A stretch of 64,000 bases of DNA from contig OOIN01000032.1 of the NCBI GenBank assembly GCA_900323505.1, positions 372,001 to 436,000 of the forward strand, read 5' to 3'. The DNA is from Ustilago trichophora (lineage: Eukaryota > Basidiomycota > Ustilaginomycetes > Ustilaginales > Ustilaginaceae). Position 1 is the first letter of the stretch, and every line of letters starts with the position of its first letter. The position numbers were made by a program, and so were the translations under genes. This document shows positions 58,613 to 64,000 of this stretch, in pieces. Below the pieces are notes generated by a model, which worked only from the letters and a program-made list of their open reading frames with translations, was not told where the DNA came from and did no database searches.

Positions 58613-59170
58613 AAAAGCTTGCGCACACCTTAATCACTAAAGACACGCACTCATCTCTCTCACCACGAACCACCCCAATCGCAAAGCATAAAGAAGCGAC
58701 GTGACAGAAACAACAGATTGCAATGGATGAAAAAAGAGAGATATAGGACAAATGACATGCATGGATTTGGATTGAGGAGTGACAGATCAAAGTGTCGTGC
58801 GCGTACGCACTAGCACGATCGATCTTTGGGGGTGTACATTGAATTGTGTATGGGGAGTGAGTGTGTGTGTGTGGAGAGAGATCGGGCTTGATTCTGGATG
58901 GAAACATACGTTGTGCACTTGGTCGCGAAATTTCTCTGGCCCGTGCTGGCGGAGAAAGAGAGTTGTGCCTGCAAACTTACCTTTTGGGAGTGTGAGACCG
59001 CTCTCTGTGATGCTGCAACAGTACTAGAGGACTGATTGCGGGAGAGCGGGTGTGGTATATCATCTTGGAAGATGTGCGGCTCCGAGGGCCGATGCTGGAG
59101 GGAATCCACCGATGCGTACAATAGCAATGGTGATAGGATCAAAGTTGAGTGGTTGACGCAGAGATTGCGT
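58146..59170. other. Intergenic region with long CT repeat
   Basis: The promoter of Fyv6 and the 3' region of importin alpha, both on the minus strand, with the (CT)39 microsatellite between. No gene is seen. Confidence 0.65.
58533..58610. repeat. (CT)39 microsatellite
   Basis: Seventy-eight bases of uninterrupted CT, the longest simple repeat in the window, about 390 bp upstream of the Fyv6 start codon. Confidence 0.97.
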
Positions 59171-60811
59171 TTACTGCTGCATGCCGTTCTGGGCGGGGGC
59201 AAAGTTGAATCCACCCTGAGGTGCGTTGAGGTCAGACTGGAAGGCGAAAGCACCAGTCTCGTCGACCTGGGGAGCGCCAAGACCAGTGTCCTGCGCCTCG
59301 TCATCGGGGAAGTACTTGTCCATAATGTAGAAGCACTTTTTGTAGATGTCGAGGTTCTCGTGGTGCTGGAGGTTGTGAATCGAGACCATACCACCGCACT
59401 CTTCGATGTGGAGTGCATATGCGTTGGGAGCATCTCCACCGGCAGCCTCGCGGTCCATCTCGCCAACCTTGAGAATGTTCTCCAAGCCATCGAGCGCGAC
59501 CTGGATGATCTTGTTGTCCATGCTGCGGAGAAGATCGCAGAGGGGCTTGATGCAGCCCTGGGAGACGAGGTAACGGATCTGCTGAGGCTCCGAGAGACCG
59601 CCGCTGGTAGCGTTGCTGATGGCCCAGCAGGCTTCCTTCTTAGTCTTGAAGTCGGCATGCTGAAGGATGTCGATGAGGGGAGGGATGATGTTGGCGTCAA
59701 TGACGGCCTGGATCTGCTGGGAAGAGCCGGCGGTGATGTTGGAGATGGTCCAGCAGGCCTCCTTGCGAATACCCTCCTTGGGCGAGGAGAGGAGCGAAAG
59801 CAAAGGTGGGAGAGAGCCGGACGAGATGACGACCTGGGTCTGGTAGTCGTCACCGGTGACAATGTTACCGACGGATCGAAGCGCTGGGGTCTGAACAGCG
59901 GTGGAAGGGTGGGTGAGGAGGTCTACGAGACGACGGCAGACGCCCGACTCGATGACGCCCTGAATCTTTTCGTTTGCGCCGTCCGAGAGGTAAGAGATGG
60001 CCCAGCAGGCGTCGATCAAGACCTCGTCGTCCATCGAGTAGATGAGCTTTGTGAGAACGCTGAGAGCGGGCGAGACCATGGCCCAGTCAGGCTGAGGATT
60101 CTTGCCACGGCAGAAGTTGCTGAGGGTCCATGTTGCGTTGCGGAGCATGCTCTGCTTGTGGTTCTCGCTGAGGAGAGCGATCAAAGGACGCATGGCACCG
60201 GCCTGAAGGACATAGTCACGGCATTTGGGGCTGTCACCAGCAATGTTACCGAGAGCCCAGACGGCCTGCTCGCGGACATCAAGGACGGGCGAGGAGAGAA
60301 GCTCGATGAAGACGGGGACGGCACCCTCGTTGATAACGACCTGAGTGTGGTCGGAAGTACCGGAAGCGATGTTGGTGAGGGCCCAAGCGGCCTCGAACTG
60401 GATCATGCTGTGAGGGCTCCTGAGGAACTCGACGAAGCGGGGGACGACGCCGGCAGCAATGACGCGTTCAATGGGAGGGTTCTTCTCCTTGGAGAGGAGC
60501 TTGCGGAACTTGGTAGTGGCATCGAGCTGGCGGTCGAGATTGTCGCTCATGGCATCTTCGATCATCTTGGGGAGCTCATCGGCAAGCTGTGCCTCGATAG
60601 CAGCGGACTGGGTGTCGTCATCGTCCGAGTCGGCATCGTCAGTGTCGTCGCCGATGTTGAGGTTTCTTCGCTTTGCCATGGACTCTTCACGCTTCTGACG
60701 ACGAATCTCGACCTGAGCCTCTTCACGCCTTCGACGAAGTTCATCCTGCTTGAAGACACCCTTGGCCTTGTAGTTGTCTTGTCGACGGGACATGTCACGA
60801 AGGCCGGACAT
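59171..60811 (-). CDS. SRP1: Importin subunit alpha (karyopherin alpha)
   Basis: The adaptor that binds classical nuclear localisation signals and importin beta for nuclear import. At 546 residues it has the standard length. An Arg/Lys-rich importin-beta-binding domain fills residues 1-60 ([33 protein letters not shown]). About ten Armadillo repeats follow from near residue 85 to 510, with the conserved Trp/Asn ladder ([80 protein letters not shown]). These Trp and Asn residues line the NLS groove. The C-terminus is acidic and then Gly/Asn/Gln-rich ([18 protein letters not shown]). The gene is intronless and its ATG at 60811 is unambiguous. Confidence 0.97.
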   Translation of the reverse strand: MSGLRDMSRRQDNYKAKGVFKQDELRRRREEAQVEIRRQKREESMAKRRNLNIGDDTDDADSDDDDTQSAAIEAQLADELPKMIEDAMSDNLDRQLDATTKFRKLLSKEKNPPIERVIAAGVVPRFVEFLRSPHSMIQFEAAWALTNIASGTSDHTQVVINEGAVPVFIELLSSPVLDVREQAVWALGNIAGDSPKCRDYVLQAGAMRPLIALLSENHKQSMLRNATWTLSNFCRGKNPQPDWAMVSPALSVLTKLIYSMDDEVLIDACWAISYLSDGANEKIQGVIESGVCRRLVDLLTHPSTAVQTPALRSVGNIVTGDDYQTQVVISSGSLPPLLSLLSSPKEGIRKEACWTISNITAGSSQQIQAVIDANIIPPLIDILQHADFKTKKEACWAISNATSGGLSEPQQIRYLVSQGCIKPLCDLLRSMDNKIIQVALDGLENILKVGEMDREAAGGDAPNAYALHIEECGGMVSIHNLQHHENLDIYKKCFYIMDKYFPDDEAQDTGLGAPQVDETGAFAFQSDLNAPQGGFNFAPAQNGMQQ

Positions 60812-62358
60812 TGTGAGTGAAAGGGCAAGTGCGTTGCAGAGGTTTCGGAGAAGTTATGAGAATATTTTGGGTAGGGAGGTAAGGCGTGCGTTGTTGTTGA
60901 AGTGGTTGACTGTGAACCAAAATCAGGGATCGATGAATGGAATCGAGATGGGATGGGTTGGTGATAGGATGGTGGGAGGAAGCGTATGTGTTTGTGTGTG
61001 GAGTGCGATGAGCCAAGTGATGTTCTCAGGCACACTGACCAAGACTCTTGAGTTTCAACTGTTTTTGGTGCGAGGTGTGTGTGTCAAATGCGAAAAAAAG
61101 GGAGACCAACACCTCAAAAGCGCACATTACAGTGTATGGCTTTCTTTACCTTCTTTTTGCTTTGGTCGCCCTTGCTTGACCTCCTTGCTTGTGCGCTGCT
61201 GTTGTGTTTTTTTTTTTGTGTCTTTTTCGTTTTTCTTTTTCTTTTTTTTTTCTTTTCGTTTTTTTGTCCTTGTCCATTTCACAGAGCGCGCCGGTTTGCA
61301 CTGAATTTCATCACCAAATTTTGGCGTTTGTATTCCAATACCAAATTTGCAAGATTGCTGCCTGTTTTGAGAGACAAGAGCGCGTCACAAGGCTCTGTCG
61401 GCTAATTGCTTTTTTTTGTGGTCTCGTGCGAGATTCTCCAAGCCAAGGCTTCATCATCATGGCCAGCCTGGTCTTGTGGCAGATGTTGACCTGGCAGTCA
61501 TGGCGAGGAGATACTATGAGAAGCCTCGTAGGGCTAGTCGCAGTGAACAGGGGTCTTGATCTAGTATGACCTGTGCACTGTGCAGATGCTGGTTGCTGCA
61601 GCTCGCCGATCTCGATCAGATCTTTCACGCCAGTCTCTAAAACTAACAGATGTGAGATGTATACAAGTCTCACACTTTGATCTTAAAACGAAATGGCCGA
61701 AGTCCGGACTTGAATCCGAGGATGGCGGGCTTAAGCAGCCAGCCAGCTAGCCAGCCAACAAGGGTCTGTCTCTCTTTGTCTTGAAAACGGGTGATGGCCG
61801 CGGTCCTCACACTCGCACCTCCCCACATCCAGTGCTATCTTATCATAACGTAAGGATGCAGGTCCTATCTACATATACGCTTAGCATGTTCGATGGAGAC
61901 CGTCATCGTACCACTCAGGACAACTGGATTGATCGTGACCATGTTGCTCTTGTGTCAGACAGGAAGAGAGGTGATGGTAATTGCGAAATTAAAGCGCGTG
62001 CCCTACTATACTGTAAGTGACTGACTCAGAAAGACAGAGACTGAGAGCGAATCACACACTCGAATTCACACACACAGTGCTCATCCCCGCCTCCGGCTCA
62101 ACACCTCGTGTGATACCCTTGTTGGCTTTGTTGGCTGCTCTCCACAGCTGAGGCCAAAGAGACGATTCCAGCGTCTTCCTCTCTCCGGTACTTAGACTCG
62201 CACTATATCCGATTCCTCAACCTTTTTCGATCTCTGCCTCTTCCTCTTCCTTAACTCGTCTTTCCTCTGTTCCTCCATCACATCTTGCGTCGTGGTCACC
62301 ATCCTTTCAAAGCTTGGACAGCAGCAGTCCCAACACCTCCAACGACGTCTCACGAGGC
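60812..62358. promoter_or_regulatory. Divergent intergenic region between importin alpha and RIB1
   Basis: Holds the importin alpha promoter (GT-rich near 60985-61005, T-rich run near 61208-61265) and the C/T-rich RIB1 leader (about 62060-62350). A degenerate tRNA-like stretch lies on the minus strand near 61694-61765, and a TACTGTA motif near 62006. No protein gene is supported. Confidence 0.55.
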
Positions 62359-64000
62359 ATGCACGCCATTGCTACACCCGCACATCCTTATCGTGCAGAC
62401 ATGATGCAGTCCGCAAACTCCCACACCTCTGTCACTCAGGGTGACCTCGAGCTCCTTGACACACTCACCTCGATGCCTTCCTCTTTCCCGCACCAATTCA
62501 ACTATGCCTCTTCCTCTGCTACCAAGGCTAGGCCGCTGTCGACGCTCAACGCTCTCCGTAGACCTCCCATCGATCCCATGGTCTTGGCTGCCAGTCTCAG
62601 CTCGGGTCCTCATGTCACTCGTCACCATTTTCACCACTCCTTTGGAAGCCATGCGCACACCACCAAGTCTCAACAGATGCCCGCTAGTCAGCGCAAGGCC
62701 GCTGCTGCCGCCAGTGCTGCTGCCGCCTCTACCTCTACTGCTGCTTCTTCTCGTCCATCGCAACCCCGTTCCAGGAGACCCTCGGCGGCCAGTGGTTCGT
62801 ACGCCAATTGCGACTTTGACGACTTCGAGGAGCCCACTCCTAACAAGACCGCTTCTTCTTCGTCCTCGGTCAAGATCGACCCGGTCCCCGAGGTAACTGA
62901 CGAGGAGCGTGCCTTCTACGCCAGCAGACAGGCCCCTCGCAGCGTCCGCCTGCAAAAACAGAAAGAGCTCGAGCAGCAGCGTGTCCAAGCCAAACCACAA
63001 ATCACAACCGCACAGGATGCCGCCAAGTCCCACGCCGTAGCCCAAGCCGTCGGTGTCCGCGCCAGCGACGAACCAGCACAGCCGCAACTGCTCAATCAAC
63101 CGGGCAACCAGGCAGGCCAGACCGTCCTCGTTCCCCCCTCTGCCCCCGCTACCAAGATCGCACAAGCTCTCGACGAGCGCAAGGCAGCCGTCGCTGCCGT
63201 TGCTTCCACTCCAACCGTCCTCACCCCTTCAGCCGAGACTTTGGCTCCAATGCCAGCGCAGGTCAGCACCCCAATCGGCAAACCTAGCATCTCCTCTATC
63301 GTCCGTCCGCCACCCGTTCGTGTTCGTTGCTATGCCCGTACCCGAGTACCCACCCCGCACGGTGAGATCTTTTGCCATCTCTACAAGAACAATCACGACG
63401 CCAAGGAGCATCTCGCCCTCGTTATCGACCCTTACCAGAACGATGAGGCCAGCACCCAGATGGGTCCCGATGGTCGACCTGTCAAAGAGAGCGACCAAGC
63501 CTACCAGCAGCTCTCGCTGCGCAGCAAGACACTCGACGAAGTCTGGGGACCCGAAGAGACGGATATGGAGCGCATCGTACGTGGTGCCTATGTAGGTAGG
63601 CTGGGGCCTAGCTTCCAGGTTGCGTCCAAACCTCTACCCCGCCACTCCCACCCTCATCAGCACGCCAAGCCCGAAAGTCAAGATACACTAGCACCCCTCG
63701 TGCGTATCCACTCGGAGTGTTTTACAGGCGAAACCATTGGCAGCCAGCGTTGCGATTGCGGAGAGCAACTCGACGAAGCCATTCGACTCATTTCCGAAGC
63801 ATACGATACCAAGTCGACCAAGTCCACCACTTCCTCCTCCTCCTCCTCCTCCTCCTCCTCCAACGCGCTCCACAAGCTCGGACGGGGCGTGATCGTCTAC
63901 CTTCGTCAAGAAGGACGTGGAATTGGACTTCTCGACAAGCTCATGGCCTACAACTTGCAAGATATGGGTCACGATACCGTCTCTGCCAACATTCTGTTGG
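62359..64000 (+). CDS. RIB1: GTP cyclohydrolase II, riboflavin synthesis (3' end beyond window)
   Basis: Catalyses the first committed step of riboflavin synthesis, opening GTP to a diaminopyrimidine with release of formate and pyrophosphate. The frame is open from the ATG at 62359 to the window end, 547 codons, so the gene is truncated by the window. The first about 320 residues are an Ala/Ser/Pro/Gln-rich extension absent from bacterial enzymes. The catalytic domain begins near [16 protein letters not shown]. The zinc site is [18 protein letters not shown] (about 451-468), and the GTP-binding/catalytic block is [20 protein letters not shown] (about 513-532), followed by DTVSANILL. Between them lies an insertion with ten consecutive TCC-encoded Ser residues (63832-63861, about 492-501). 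The last about 60-100 residues of the family lie beyond base 64000. Confidence 0.93.
   Translation, partial: MHAIATPAHPYRADMMQSANSHTSVTQGDLELLDTLTSMPSSFPHQFNYASSSATKARPLSTLNALRRPPIDPMVLAASLSSGPHVTRHHFHHSFGSHAHTTKSQQMPASQRKAAAAASAAAASTSTAASSRPSQPRSRRPSAASGSYANCDFDDFEEPTPNKTASSSSSVKIDPVPEVTDEERAFYASRQAPRSVRLQKQKELEQQRVQAKPQITTAQDAAKSHAVAQAVGVRASDEPAQPQLLNQPGNQAGQTVLVPPSAPATKIAQALDERKAAVAAVASTPTVLTPSAETLAPMPAQVSTPIGKPSISSIVRPPPVRVRCYARTRVPTPHGEIFCHLYKNNHDAKEHLALVIDPYQNDEASTQMGPDGRPVKESDQAYQQLSLRSKTLDEVWGPEETDMERIVRGAYVGRLGPSFQVASKPLPRHSHPHQHAKPESQDTLAPLVRIHSECFTGETIGSQRCDCGEQLDEAIRLISEAYDTKSTKSTTSSSSSSSSSSNALHKLGRGVIVYLRQEGRGIGLLDKLMAYNLQDMGHDTVSANILL
63832..63861 (+). repeat. (TCC)10 coding repeat, poly-Ser
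   Basis: Ten identical TCC codons inside the GTP cyclohydrolase II frame, between the zinc site and the RQEGRGIG motif. Confidence 0.95.

Noticed and set aside
59036..60820. 594-codon plus-strand open frame
   Set aside because: Antisense of importin alpha, which is unmistakable from its IBB domain and Armadillo repeats.

Overview
The window reads as nuclear DNA of a basidiomycete smut fungus, most likely Ustilaginaceae (Ustilago, Sporisorium or Pseudozyma type). This is inferred from mostly intronless, long, GC-rich genes, a few short GT-AG introns of 87-113 nt, pyrimidine-rich leaders with CT/CA microsatellites, and clear single-copy fungal orthologues. No transposon, rRNA or CRISPR sequence was found. 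The one tRNA-like trace is too degenerate to call.

Layout. 0-7 kb: a TKL-type kinase with a split C1 zinc finger (+), convergent with the ribosome-biogenesis factor Ebp2 (-). 7-11 kb: a spliced 68-residue protein (+), convergent with an Adp1-type ABCG transporter (-). 11-20.5 kb: a 4.4-kb gene-poor stretch, then a very Gln-rich ARID protein resembling Swi1 (+). 22-29 kb: a PhoD-like phosphatase (+), an unrecognised Arg-rich protein (-) and a secreted GH45 endoglucanase (+). 30-38.5 kb: a tricalbin (+), the complex III assembly factor Cbp3 (-), and a mitochondrial-type PP2C (+) divergent from Cbp3. 39.7-46.2 kb: the ISW2-complex subunit Itc1 (+), convergent with a DUF2985 membrane protein (-). 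48-52.4 kb: the 75/78-kDa complex I subunit (-) and the Hsp90 co-chaperone Aha1 (-), whose last exon encodes six codons including the stop. 52.4-55.3 kb: mostly non-coding, with one apparent frameshifted coding remnant. 55.3-60.8 kb: a spliced bZIP factor (+), Fyv6/NIP30 (-) and importin alpha (-). 62.4-64 kb: the start of GTP cyclohydrolase II (+), cut by the window end.

These are mainly housekeeping genes (ribosome biogenesis, respiration, nuclear import, chromatin, riboflavin synthesis) and not a functional cluster. The only functional pairing suggested by position is Cbp3 and the PP2C, both predicted mitochondrial, which share a 701-bp divergent intergenic region carrying a 22-nt perfect palindrome. 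That palindrome belongs to a TACTGTA/TACAGTA motif family that recurs across the window, in my reading only between genes. It is the most unusual non-coding signal here. Other points of interest are the overlapping upstream reading frame before the bZIP gene, the split C1 domain, a poly-Ser insertion inside the GTP cyclohydrolase II catalytic domain, and the Adp1-like protein lacking an obvious signal peptide.
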